From contig NZ_NFMB01000003.1 in NCBI RefSeq assembly GCF_002161215.1, forward strand, positions 1 to 64,000: 64,000 bases of DNA. Direction: 5' to 3'. Positions 1 through 6,682 of this stretch are shown here, in pieces. Each line of letters starts with the position of its first letter. Position 1 is the first letter of the stretch. The DNA comes from Flavonifractor sp. An10. GTDB lineage: Bacteria > Bacillota > Clostridia > Oscillospirales > Oscillospiraceae. The position numbers and the translations under genes are program-made. Below the pieces are notes generated by a model that saw nothing but the letters and a program-made list of their open reading frames with translations, had not been told where the DNA came from and ran no database searches.

Positions 1-1
1 G

Positions 2-445
2 CTGGAGATCTCCACCGGCAAGGACGGCGGCGTCATTTTTAAGAAGTATTCCCTGATGGGCGGCCTGGGGGATTTCTCCGGGCAGATGTGCGAGACCCTG
101 AACAAGACCACCGGCGAGATCGCCGTGATCACCGACCGGGACGCCTGCATTGCCGTGGCCGGCCTGTCCCGGCGGGAGCTGATGGACAAGCGCATCTCCC
201 CCGAGCTGGAGCAGATCATGGAGGGCCGGCAGATCTACCAGTACCAGGGCGGCTCCGCCCCGGTGCCGGTGTGCGACGGTGAGGACAAGTACCTCATCGC
301 CTGCGCCGCCCCCATCCTGTCCGAGGGGGACGTGCTGGGCTGCGTGCTCTTTGTGGGCACCGAGGGCGCCCTGAGCAGCAGCGAGACCGACTACAAGTTG
401 GCTCAGACCATTGCGGGCTTTTTGGGGCGGCACATGGAATCGTGA
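2..445 (+). CDS. spoVT: Stage V sporulation protein T (SpoVT), C-terminal part
   Basis: SpoVT is an AbrB-family transition-state regulator that, with RNA polymerase carrying sigma-G, tunes forespore gene expression. The reading frame is open from base 2, so the gene starts upstream of the window and its start is not visible. What remains is the end of the AbrB swapped-hairpin domain (LEISTGKDGGVIFKKYS) followed by the GAF-like sensor domain (GLGDFSGQMCETLN through IAGFLGRHMES). The layout and the ending GFLxRxME match Bacillus SpoVT closely. A strong terminator follows within a few bases, so it is the last gene of its transcript. Its presence marks the organism as an endospore former. Identification is confident; only the N-terminal truncation by the window edge limits it. 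Confidence 0.9.
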   Translation: MEISTGKDGGVIFKKYSLMGGLGDFSGQMCETLNKTTGEIAVITDRDACIAVAGLSRRELMDKRISPELEQIMEGRQIYQYQGGSAPVPVCDGEDKYLIACAAPILSEGDVLGCVLFVGTEGALSSSETDYKLAQTIAGFLGRHMES

Positions 446-446
446 T

Positions 447-492
447 TCAAATGGAAGGGGGCATCCTTATCAGGATGCCCCCTTCCATTTGA
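447..492 (+). terminator. Rho-independent terminator of spoVT
   Basis: A perfect 20-bp inverted repeat (447-466 and 473-492) with a 6-nt loop begins two bases after the spoVT stop codon. There is no long T tract; the 3' arm ends CCATTTGA and runs straight into repeat family A. Confidence 0.8.
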
Positions 493-638
493 GAAAAGCT
501 GCACGCAGGGCAGGCCTCGATTTCTGGCGAAAAAGTCGGCCTGCCCTGCGTGAGAAGTGTCATTTCCGAGGCACATGTCCCCGGAAATGACGGATTTTGA
601 TTTTATTCCGCCGCCTGCGGGCGGCGGAACTCTGTGAG
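493..638 (+). repeat. Structured intergenic repeat, family A, copy 1
   Basis: Three consecutive hairpins joined by conserved linkers. Stem 1 is 502-552 (CACGCAGGGCAGGCC pairing with GGCCTGCCCTGCGTG). Stem 2 is 559-591 (GTCATTTCCG with CGGAAATGAC, enclosing GCACATGTCC). A linker reading CGGATTTTGATTTTATTCC follows, then stem 3 at 606-629 (TTCCGCCGCC with GGCGGCGGAA), and the tail GGAACTCTGTGAG. The linkers GAGAAGTG, CACATGTCC, GATTTTGATTTTATTCC and GGAACTCTG are shared with copies at 11911-12060 and 13201-13336 while the stem sequences differ. No coding potential is evident. It could be a REP/MITE-like element or an RNA. Confidence 0.8.
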
Positions 639-643
639 ACAGA

Positions 644-684
644 AGGGGCCCCTGCCGGCTACACGCCGGCAGGGGCCCCTTTTT
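644..684. terminator. Hairpin terminator between repeat copy 1 and the XpaC-like gene
   Basis: GGGGCCCCTGCCGGC is followed by its complement and then TTTTT on the plus strand. The palindromic stem can also end the convergent minus-strand gene, whose stop codon lies at 692, although the minus-strand T tract is weaker. Confidence 0.7.
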
Positions 685-691
685 CGTTTGT

Positions 692-1843
692 CTAGCCGCC
701 CAGGGTCATGCCGCTGCCGCCGGACAGGCCGTCCTTTTCCAGCATCCGCTCCAGCACCTGCACGTCGGTGGCGATGTCCATGGCATCGTCCTGAAACAGG
801 CGGTCCAGCTGCTTTTCGAAGCCCTCCACCACCTTGTCCATCATGCCCTCGATGCGCTCCTTGGCAGAGCGGATGTTCTCACCCTCCACGCCCTGCTCCT
901 CCATGCGGGCATAGGCCTTGAGGATCTTCAGGGTGGTAGGCAGGTAGTAGCTCAAAAAGCTGCGCAGCTGCCCGGCCCGGTTGGGGTTCTGCTTCTGGTA
1001 GGCGAAGATCTTGCCGGTGATCTCCCCGATGCGGTCGATCTTCTGGCTCATCATCTCGTCGTCGATGTCGTCGTTGAGCTGCCGGATGGCGGCGAGCACC
1101 GCGTCGTCGTCGGTCATATCCAGGGTGTCCTCTTCCTTCTCGGACTCCTCCTCCGGCTCGGGCGCGGGGGGCGCCTCCTCCTGGAGGCCCTCGTCGCTGA
1201 GGATCAGCCGGCCGGTGGACATGTCCAGATAGCCCTTCTCCAAAACCCCGCTGTCCAGCATATCCTGGAGATCGTCACAGGCCTTGTGGACGGACACGGG
1301 CATGGCCTGGGCCAGGGTGGTGATGGAGATGCTCTCCCGCTTGCCGATGAGGGCCAGGTACTTGCGGAAGCGCTTGGCCTTTTTGGTGCGCTGGGTGCCC
1401 GCCCAGATCATGGCCAGGCCGCCGCCGAAAAAGCCGATCACCGGGCTCATGACCGCCAGGGCGTTGAGGAAGCCGCTGCCCATGGCCACCGCCGGGAAGC
1501 CGGCGGTGAGGGCGATGCCGAAGACCACCGCCAGCACGATGCCCCAGATGGTCAGGCCCTTGCCCCTGTCCAGGTTCACCGGCTTGCCCTGCCGGGGGCT
1601 GCGGCCGGTGTAGGCCTGGCCCGCCGGGGGCGTCTGCCGGCCCATGCCCTGGGTGCCGGGGGCCGCCCCCTCCCGGCGCATGTCGTATGGATGGCGGGAA
1701 GTCCGGCGGCGGGAATCCCTGGTGAGCTTGCGGAAGAGCAGAATCAGCCCGACGGGCCAAAATGTCATTAAGAAAATAATCGTGATTATCCAAGAAAGAA
1801 GTTCCTTAAAATCAGACCAATTTTCGTCTTGGAAATTCGCCAT
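692..1843 (-). CDS. 5-bromo-4-chloroindolyl phosphate hydrolysis (XpaC-like) protein
   Basis: A 383-residue membrane protein of the XpaC family (PF10112). These proteins often neighbour TelA toxic-anion-resistance proteins, and their biochemical role is unclear. Two hydrophobic stretches near residues 13-37 (LLSWIITIIFLMTFWPVGLILLF) and two more near 98-145 (TIWGIVLAVVFGIAL, SPVIGFFGGGLAMIWAG) anchor it, separated by a basic, disordered segment. A winged-helix-like stretch (KYLALIGKRESISITTLAQAMPVSVHKACDDLQDML) near 160-200 precedes an acidic Glu/Pro linker and the helical XpaC domain (DDEMMSQKIDRIGEITGKIFAYQ through VQVLERMLEKDG). The ATG is preceded by GGGGG at suitable distance. No telA gene is adjacent in this window. 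The family assignment is good; the function is not established. Confidence 0.75.
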   Translation of the reverse strand: MANFQDENWSDFKELLSWIITIIFLMTFWPVGLILLFRKLTRDSRRRTSRHPYDMRREGAAPGTQGMGRQTPPAGQAYTGRSPRQGKPVNLDRGKGLTIWGIVLAVVFGIALTAGFPAVAMGSGFLNALAVMSPVIGFFGGGLAMIWAGTQRTKKAKRFRKYLALIGKRESISITTLAQAMPVSVHKACDDLQDMLDSGVLEKGYLDMSTGRLILSDEGLQEEAPPAPEPEEESEKEEDTLDMTDDDAVLAAIRQLNDDIDDEMMSQKIDRIGEITGKIFAYQKQNPNRAGQLRSFLSYYLPTTLKILKAYARMEEQGVEGENIRSAKERIEGMMDKVVEGFEKQLDRLFQDDAMDIATDVQVLERMLEKDGLSGGSGMTLGG

Positions 1844-2072
1844 GGGCCAGTCCCCCTGTTTCGTGATCGGTTCTCCTGTCTGCTATTCTATCACAGAAGT
1901 GTTAAAGTTTCGCTGGATAAGTCCTTTAAGAAAGATGAAAAATGATTCTGTCCCCTCAGATCCCGGGCCTTTTTATCATACTGCGAATTTGCCCCGGTGT
2001 AAAGCGGTTTCCGCCGGTTTTTCCGGCAAAGGCATCCGGGCCGCGCCGCGCGCGGATGTAACCGTTCTGTAA
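1844..2072. other. Intergenic stretch between divergent XpaC-like and VanW genes
   Basis: No gene or clear RNA is seen. It carries the upstream region of the minus-strand gene and a GC-rich inverted repeat (CATCCG...CGGATG around 2032-2058) just before the VanW promoter. Confidence 0.5.
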
Positions 2073-2101
2073 TTGCTTTTTGCGGATGAAAGACCTATAA
2101 T
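2073..2101 (+). promoter_or_regulatory. Sigma-A-type promoter of the VanW gene
   Basis: TTGCTT (2073-2078), a 17-bp spacer and a perfect TATAAT (2096-2101). It sits inside the longest open frame and therefore supports the internal start at 2145. Confidence 0.75.
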
Positions 2102-2144
2102 GAAACTCGGTTATAAACTTCTCACACAGTTGGAGCTGATTGAT

Positions 2145-4055
2145 ATGGAAAAGCAAGCGGGCCGGCGTGTGGCGGAGCGCCCTCCCAAGCAAAAGCGGAG
2201 CGGGAAGAAGCTCGCTCTGATCGTCCTGTTGGTTGTGGTTCTGGCCCTGGGGGCCGGATATACCGGGCTGTGCGCCGCCGCGGGCGGCGGCACCCTGCTG
2301 CCCAACACCAGCATCGCCGGTGTGGACGTGGGCGGCATGGGCCGGGACGCGGCCTCCGCCGCCCTGGAGGAGGCCCTGCCGGGCCTGCTCTCCGGCAGCA
2401 GCGCCCAGTTTCTCTGCGACGGGAAAACATACACCGTCCAGGGGGATGATCCCACCGTCCAGGCGGACGCCGCCGCCGCGGTGGACGCCGCTCTGGCGGA
2501 GCAGTCCTCCGGCGGCTTCTTCGTCCGGGGCTGGCGGTATCTGTCCGCCCTGCTGGGCGGGCAGCGCCTCCCCCTGACCGTCACCATCACCGGCACGCCG
2601 GCGGCGGTGACCCAGGCGGTGGAGGAGTGCGCCGATCCCGAGGCCCAGACCACCTGGGAGGTGACGGACACCGAGCTGGTGCTCCACAAGGGGGTCACCG
2701 GCCGCACCATCGACACCGCCGCCCTCATCGACGCGCTGGAGGAGCGGCTGGGCCAGTCGGTCTCCGTCACGGACGCCGACGCCGCGCCCATTGAGGCCCA
2801 GGTCACCACCGCGCCCCCCGCCGACCCGGACTTTGACGCCATCCGGGCCGAGATCGCCGTGGAGCCCGCCGACGCCTACTTAGACAAGGAGACCCGGGAG
2901 GTCGTCCCCTCGGTCACCGGCGTGGACTTCGACACCGAGGCCGCCAAGGCCGCCCTGGACGCCTCGGACGAGGGCGGAACCGTGGGCGTGCCCCTCACCC
3001 TTACCGAGCCCAGCATCACCACCGCCAAGCTGGAAGACAACCTGTTCAAGGACGTGCTGGGCACCGGCACCACCTCCTGCGCCGGCCCGTCCAACCGCTG
3101 GTTCAACATCGACCTGGCCGCCGACCGGGTGAACGACACCATCCTCCTGCCCGGGGAGACCTTCTCCTACAACGACACGGCGGGCCCCTACACCCTGGCC
3201 AGCGGCTACAAGGCCGCGGGCACCTACCAGAACGGCCAGAGCGTGGACGCCACCGCCGGCGGCATCTGCCAGCTGTCCTCCACCCTGTACTGGGTGACCC
3301 TGAAGGCCAATCTGGAGACGGTGGAGCGCCACAAGCACCAGTTCAACGGCGGCTATATGCCCGTCATCGGCACCGACGCCACCGTATGGAGCAATCAGCT
3401 GGACTTCCGCTTCAAGAACAGCACTGAGTATCCCATCAAGATCGAGGCCTATCTGGACAGCAGCCACAAGCTCCATGTGACCATCCGGGGCACCGACACC
3501 ACCGGCATCCACGGGGAGCCCTACAGCGTGGTCATCTCCAGCGTACCCTTCAAGAACACCTACAAGCCCAAGGACAGCATCCCCGTGGGCAGCGAGCCCG
3601 TGCGGGACACCAACTACTCCCGGTACAACGGCTACACCGTGGACGTGTACCAGAAGCTGGTGGACGCCAGCGGCAACACCGTGGACACCATCTTCCTCTA
3701 CCGGAACACCTATAAGGCCTCCGACGCGGTGTACTACTACAACCCCGCCGACGCGGCCCGGCTGGGCATCGACACCTCCACCGGCCTGAAAACCCTGACG
3801 CCGGTGACGCCCACGCCGTCCCCCTCCGCCAGCGCGGAGCCGTCGGCCACCCCGTCGGCCACGCCCGGCACATCCCCCTCCGCCCAGCCCACATCCACCC
3901 CGACGCCGGAGGCCACGCCGTCGCCCACCCCGGCCGCCACGCCGGAGCCGGCGCCCATGCCCACCCCGGAGTCCGTGCCCAGCGCCGAACCCACGCCGCC
4001 GGCGGAGACCTCCTCCGAACCCTCCACCGGCCCCGGCATGATCCCCCTGGAGTAA
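2145..4055 (+). CDS. VanW family envelope protein with Pro/Thr-rich C-terminal tail
   Basis: A 636-residue protein of the VanW/YoaR type, probably exported and membrane-anchored; the family is tied to cell-wall functions and glycopeptide resistance clusters, without a proven reaction. Order: basic N-terminus, transmembrane anchor near residues 22-44 (LALIVLLVVVLALGAGYTGL), two peptidoglycan-binding-4-like repeats (about 55-270), then the VanW domain (about 305-440; GTGTTSCAGPSNRWFNIDLAADRVNDTILLPGETFSYN region, GGICQLSSTLYW). After about residue 555 come roughly 80 residues of Ser/Thr/Pro/Ala low complexity typical of a wall-spanning tail. The start at 2145 is chosen because GGAG lies 9 bases upstream and a promoter overlaps the longer frame. 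A terminator follows the stop. Confidence 0.85.
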   Translation: MEKQAGRRVAERPPKQKRSGKKLALIVLLVVVLALGAGYTGLCAAAGGGTLLPNTSIAGVDVGGMGRDAASAALEEALPGLLSGSSAQFLCDGKTYTVQGDDPTVQADAAAAVDAALAEQSSGGFFVRGWRYLSALLGGQRLPLTVTITGTPAAVTQAVEECADPEAQTTWEVTDTELVLHKGVTGRTIDTAALIDALEERLGQSVSVTDADAAPIEAQVTTAPPADPDFDAIRAEIAVEPADAYLDKETREVVPSVTGVDFDTEAAKAALDASDEGGTVGVPLTLTEPSITTAKLEDNLFKDVLGTGTTSCAGPSNRWFNIDLAADRVNDTILLPGETFSYNDTAGPYTLASGYKAAGTYQNGQSVDATAGGICQLSSTLYWVTLKANLETVERHKHQFNGGYMPVIGTDATVWSNQLDFRFKNSTEYPIKIEAYLDSSHKLHVTIRGTDTTGIHGEPYSVVISSVPFKNTYKPKDSIPVGSEPVRDTNYSRYNGYTVDVYQKLVDASGNTVDTIFLYRNTYKASDAVYYYNPADAARLGIDTSTGLKTLTPVTPTPSPSASAEPSATPSATPGTSPSAQPTSTPTPEATPSPTPAATPEPAPMPTPESVPSAEPTPPAETSSEPSTGPGMIPLE

Positions 4056-4063
4056 TTTCCGCA

Positions 4064-4096
4064 GCAGGCCCCCCGTAACCCGGGGGGCCTGCGTTT
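4064..4096 (+). terminator. Terminator of the VanW gene
   Basis: GCAGGCCCCCCG, loop TAAC, CGGGGGGCCTGC, then GTTTG. It starts eight bases after the stop codon. Confidence 0.85.
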
Positions 4097-4126
4097 GACA
4101 TCGCAGAGAGAAAGAAGGTTTTTCCC

Positions 4127-4810
4127 GTGTTCCAAGGCTTTCCCCAGTCCGTTGTGGACTTCATGTGGGGCATCCGCTTCAACAACGAGAAGAGCTGGTT
4201 TGAACAGCACAAGCAGGAGTATCTGGACACCTTTCAGCGCCCCATGAAGGCCCTGTGCGACGAGGTGTACGAGCGCTTTACCGACCGGCACCCCGATCTG
4301 GATCTGATCGCCAAGGTGTCCCGCATCTACCGGGATGCCCGGCGGCTCTTCGGCCGGGGGCCCTACAAGGATCACCTGTGGCTGAGCATCCACCAGCCCC
4401 TGGAGCATCCCGGCTCCCTGCCCACCTTCTGGTTTGAGCTGGAGCCGGAGGGCTACTCCTACGGCATGGGCTTCTGGGAGGCCCCGGCCCTCACCATGGC
4501 CAAGCTGCGGGCCCGGATGGATCGGGAGCCCAAGCCCATGGAGAAGCTGGCCCGCCGCCTCAACCGGCAGGAGGTCTTTGCCCTCACCGGCACGGACTAC
4601 AAGCGGCCCAGGCCCGCCCCCTCCAAGCTGCTGGAGCCCTGGTACCGCAAAAAGAACTTTGTCCTGAGCCACGAGGCCGCCCACGAGGAACTGCTCTGGG
4701 GCCACGGGCTGGCCGACACCCTGGTGGAGGGCTTTGAGTTCCTGCTGCCCTACTACGAGTACATTCTGGCGGTCAGCGCCGACCCCGATCCCCGGTCGCC
4801 GGAGTCCTGA
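4127..4810 (+). CDS. DUF2461 domain protein
   Basis: A 227-residue soluble protein matching the DUF2461/TIGR02453 family, whose function is unknown. The family hallmarks are visible: FxxxIRFNNEKSWFEQHKQEY at residues 14-33, a central RIYRDARRLFGRGPYKDHLWLSI (about 66-88), the FWFELEPEGYSYGMGFW strand region (about 102-118) and the C-terminal KRPRPAPSKLLEPWYRKKNFVLS (about 163-185). Length is normal for the family. The start is GTG at 4127 with AAAGAAGG upstream; no ATG in the same frame fits the conserved N-terminus better. It stands alone between two terminator-like hairpins. No substrate can be inferred. Confidence 0.85.
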   Translation: MFQGFPQSVVDFMWGIRFNNEKSWFEQHKQEYLDTFQRPMKALCDEVYERFTDRHPDLDLIAKVSRIYRDARRLFGRGPYKDHLWLSIHQPLEHPGSLPTFWFELEPEGYSYGMGFWEAPALTMAKLRARMDREPKPMEKLARRLNRQEVFALTGTDYKRPRPAPSKLLEPWYRKKNFVLSHEAAHEELLWGHGLADTLVEGFEFLLPYYEYILAVSADPDPRSPES

Positions 4811-4833
4811 CAGAATTTACAGCGAAAGCAAAT

Positions 4834-4884
4834 CCGCCCACCGCGCATACTAGGGCCGAAGGCTCTGGAAAGGCGGTGGGCGGG
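4834..4884 (+). promoter_or_regulatory. Hairpin whose 3' arm covers the deacetylase ribosome-binding region
   Basis: CCGCCCACCGC (4834-4844) pairs perfectly with GCGGTGGGCGG (4873-4883). The 3' arm ends two bases before the proposed TTG start at 4886, and TTTGTTAT follows. It can act as terminator of the DUF2461 gene or hide the ribosome-binding site of the next gene. Confidence 0.55.
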
Positions 4885-4885
4885 T

Positions 4886-5602
4886 TTGTTATATGGAAAG
4901 CTGCGGCGGCTGGCGGCGGCCGCGCTGGCGCTGGTTCTCCCCCTGTCCGGCTGCGGCCCGGCGGTGGAGACGGACGCGGCCGCGGAGCTGCCGGAGGGGC
5001 AGAAGCTCATCGCCCTCACCTTCGACGACGGGCCCCGCCGCTCCACCACCACCCGCCTGCTGGACGGCCTGGCGGAGCGGGGGGTGAAGGCCACCTTCTT
5101 CCTCATCGGGGCCCAGATTGAACACAACGAGGACGTGGTGCGCCGCATGGATGAGGAGGGCCACCAGATCGGCATCCACACCTTTGACCACGTGAAGCTC
5201 ACCGGTCTGAACCAGACCGACTTCGACAGCCAGGTGGAGGAGTCCCGGGACGTCCTGAAAGCCGTGCTGGGCCACAATGACTTTCTCCTCCGCCCCCCTT
5301 ACGGCATGCTGGACGAGGGGGTCAAGGCCAGGGCCGGCTGCCCCATCATCCTGTGGTCTATCGATCCGGAGGACTGGCGGGATCAGGACACCGACCGGGT
5401 GGCGGCCGAGGTGACCGCCGGGGCCAGGGACGGGGGTATCATCCTCCTGCACGACATCTTCCCCGAGTCGGTGGACGCCGCCCTCCAGATCGTGGACGCC
5501 CTCCACCAGCAGGGCTACCTGTTCTGCACCATTGAAGAGCTCTTTGCCGCCCGGGGCATCCCCCTGGAGGCGGGGGAGAGCTACTGGAACGCCTATCCGT
5601 AG
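4886..5602 (+). CDS. Polysaccharide deacetylase (NodB/CE4) lipoprotein
   Basis: A 238-residue CE4 enzyme predicted to remove N-acetyl groups from an envelope or extracellular polysaccharide, probably peptidoglycan. A signal peptide with lipobox LSGC (about residue 23) places it on the outer face of the membrane. NodB motifs are intact: TFDDGP (catalytic base and metal Asp, about 45-50), HTFDH (metal His, about 96-100), RPPYG (about 134-138), DPEDW (about 157-161) and LLHD (about 187-190). The only start that retains the signal peptide is TTG at 4886 after AAAGGCGG; an ATG nearby is in another frame. The preceding hairpin may reduce translation. Catalytic assignment is strong; the natural polymer is inferred. 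Confidence 0.88.
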   Translation: MLYGKLRRLAAAALALVLPLSGCGPAVETDAAAELPEGQKLIALTFDDGPRRSTTTRLLDGLAERGVKATFFLIGAQIEHNEDVVRRMDEEGHQIGIHTFDHVKLTGLNQTDFDSQVEESRDVLKAVLGHNDFLLRPPYGMLDEGVKARAGCPIILWSIDPEDWRDQDTDRVAAEVTAGARDGGIILLHDIFPESVDAALQIVDALHQQGYLFCTIEELFAARGIPLEAGESYWNAYP

Positions 5603-5614
5603 GGGCGTGCCCCT

Positions 5615-6547
5615 TCACACCAGATAGCTCCCCGCCAGGAGCAGAAAGAGAGCCAGGAAGCAGAGCATGCCCGGGTTGGCCAGAAAGCACCTCCACGCCT
5701 CCCCGGCGGTGAGGCCCTTCCAGCCCGGGGCGGGGGAAAACTCCCGCCTCATGGCCGGCAGGAAGGCCAGCCCCACAAACATGGCCGCCAGCACCAGGAG
5801 GGTGAGCAGCCAGTCCCCCGCCTCCCCCAGGCCGGACAGCAGCGGGATCAGCCCCGTGCCCACGAAGTTGATCAGGGCGTGGAGGAGCATTGCCTGCCGG
5901 AGCCGGCCGGTTTTCAGCACCACCCCGGCAAAGAGCACGCCGATGGCGCAGGCATAGAAAAACTGGCTGAAATTGCCGTGGAACAGGCCGAAGCACAGGG
6001 CGGAGGCCCAGACGGCAAACCGCTCCCCGTAGGGCCGCAGGCGGTTCAGCAGCAGGCCGCGGAACAGGTACTCCTCGCACACCGGGGCGATGACGCACCC
6101 CAGCAGCAGGTTGAGAGCCAGCGGGTAATCCGCCATATTGTCCACCGGGTTTTCCACCGTCTGCCCCCGCAGCAGGCCGACGAGGCCCATCAGGGCCAGG
6201 GTGGCCAGGTTGACCAGGTACATCAGCCCCAGCCCGGCAAGATAGCTCCGGAAAAACCGCCCCGGCCCCAGGGGCGCCCCCGGCTGGGGCGGCGCCTCCT
6301 CGGTGCCCCGGAGCACCAGCCAGGCGGCGGGCACCCCCGCCCCGTAGGCCGAGAGCACCGACACCAGCCACAGGAACACCCCGCTGCCCGCCAGCGCGGG
6401 GGCCAGCGCCTGGGCCGCCAGCAGCAGGGCCGTCTGAACGGCCAGCATGGCGGCCATCTGCGCCGCCAGGGCCCACCCCAGGCGGGAGAACCTCTCCCGG
6501 TGCCCCCGCAGCCGCAGGGCCCGCTCCGCCCGCTCAGATCGCTCCAT
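5615..6547 (-). CDS. CPBP family intramembrane glutamic endopeptidase
   Basis: A 310-residue polytopic membrane protein of the CPBP (CAAX protease/bacteriocin-processing) family. The catalytic signature EEYLFRG followed by LxxxLRxYG (about residues 163-178) is present, as are the second motif GLFHGNFSQFFYACAIG (about 192-208) and third motif LHALINFVG (about 232-240). About eight hydrophobic segments are visible. Start is ATG at 6547 with GGGAGG six bases upstream. It converges on the deacetylase gene and is divergent from nrdJ, with its own promoter. Bacterial CPBP proteins serve in immunity to bacteriocins or in membrane protein processing; nothing nearby names a substrate. Confidence 0.88.
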   Translation of the reverse strand: MERSERAERALRLRGHRERFSRLGWALAAQMAAMLAVQTALLLAAQALAPALAGSGVFLWLVSVLSAYGAGVPAAWLVLRGTEEAPPQPGAPLGPGRFFRSYLAGLGLMYLVNLATLALMGLVGLLRGQTVENPVDNMADYPLALNLLLGCVIAPVCEEYLFRGLLLNRLRPYGERFAVWASALCFGLFHGNFSQFFYACAIGVLFAGVVLKTGRLRQAMLLHALINFVGTGLIPLLSGLGEAGDWLLTLLVLAAMFVGLAFLPAMRREFSPAPGWKGLTAGEAWRCFLANPGMLCFLALFLLLAGSYLV

Positions 6548-6575
6548 TTCGCACCTCCCTAAATTTGTACAAATT

Positions 6576-6604
6576 ATTATACCGATTTTCTATCTCTCCC
6601 ACAA
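6576..6604 (-). promoter_or_regulatory. Promoter of the CPBP protease gene
   Basis: On the minus strand TTGTGG, 17 bp, TATAAT, 29 bases before the start codon. Confidence 0.7.
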
Positions 6605-6615
6605 GCGCCAAAATG

Positions 6616-6653
6616 TTGACAAGCTGTGACAATGCGGATACAATATCTTGTGT
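6616..6653 (+). promoter_or_regulatory. nrdJ promoter overlapped by an NrdR-like box
   Basis: TTGACA (6616-6621), 17-bp spacer, TACAAT (6639-6644). The 16 bases at 6638-6653 (ATACAATATCTTGTGT) agree with about 14 of 16 positions of the NrdR box ACACWATATATWGTGT as I know it. The box covers the -10 element and start point, fitting repression by NrdR-(d)ATP. A second box three helical turns upstream is not convincing. Confidence 0.65.
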
Positions 6654-6682
6654 TCAAATACAACTCGGAGGAGAGATTTCAT

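Noticed and set aside
2073-2144. Longer N-terminus for the VanW protein
   Set aside because: A promoter with TATAAT lies inside this stretch and a good RBS precedes ATG 2145.
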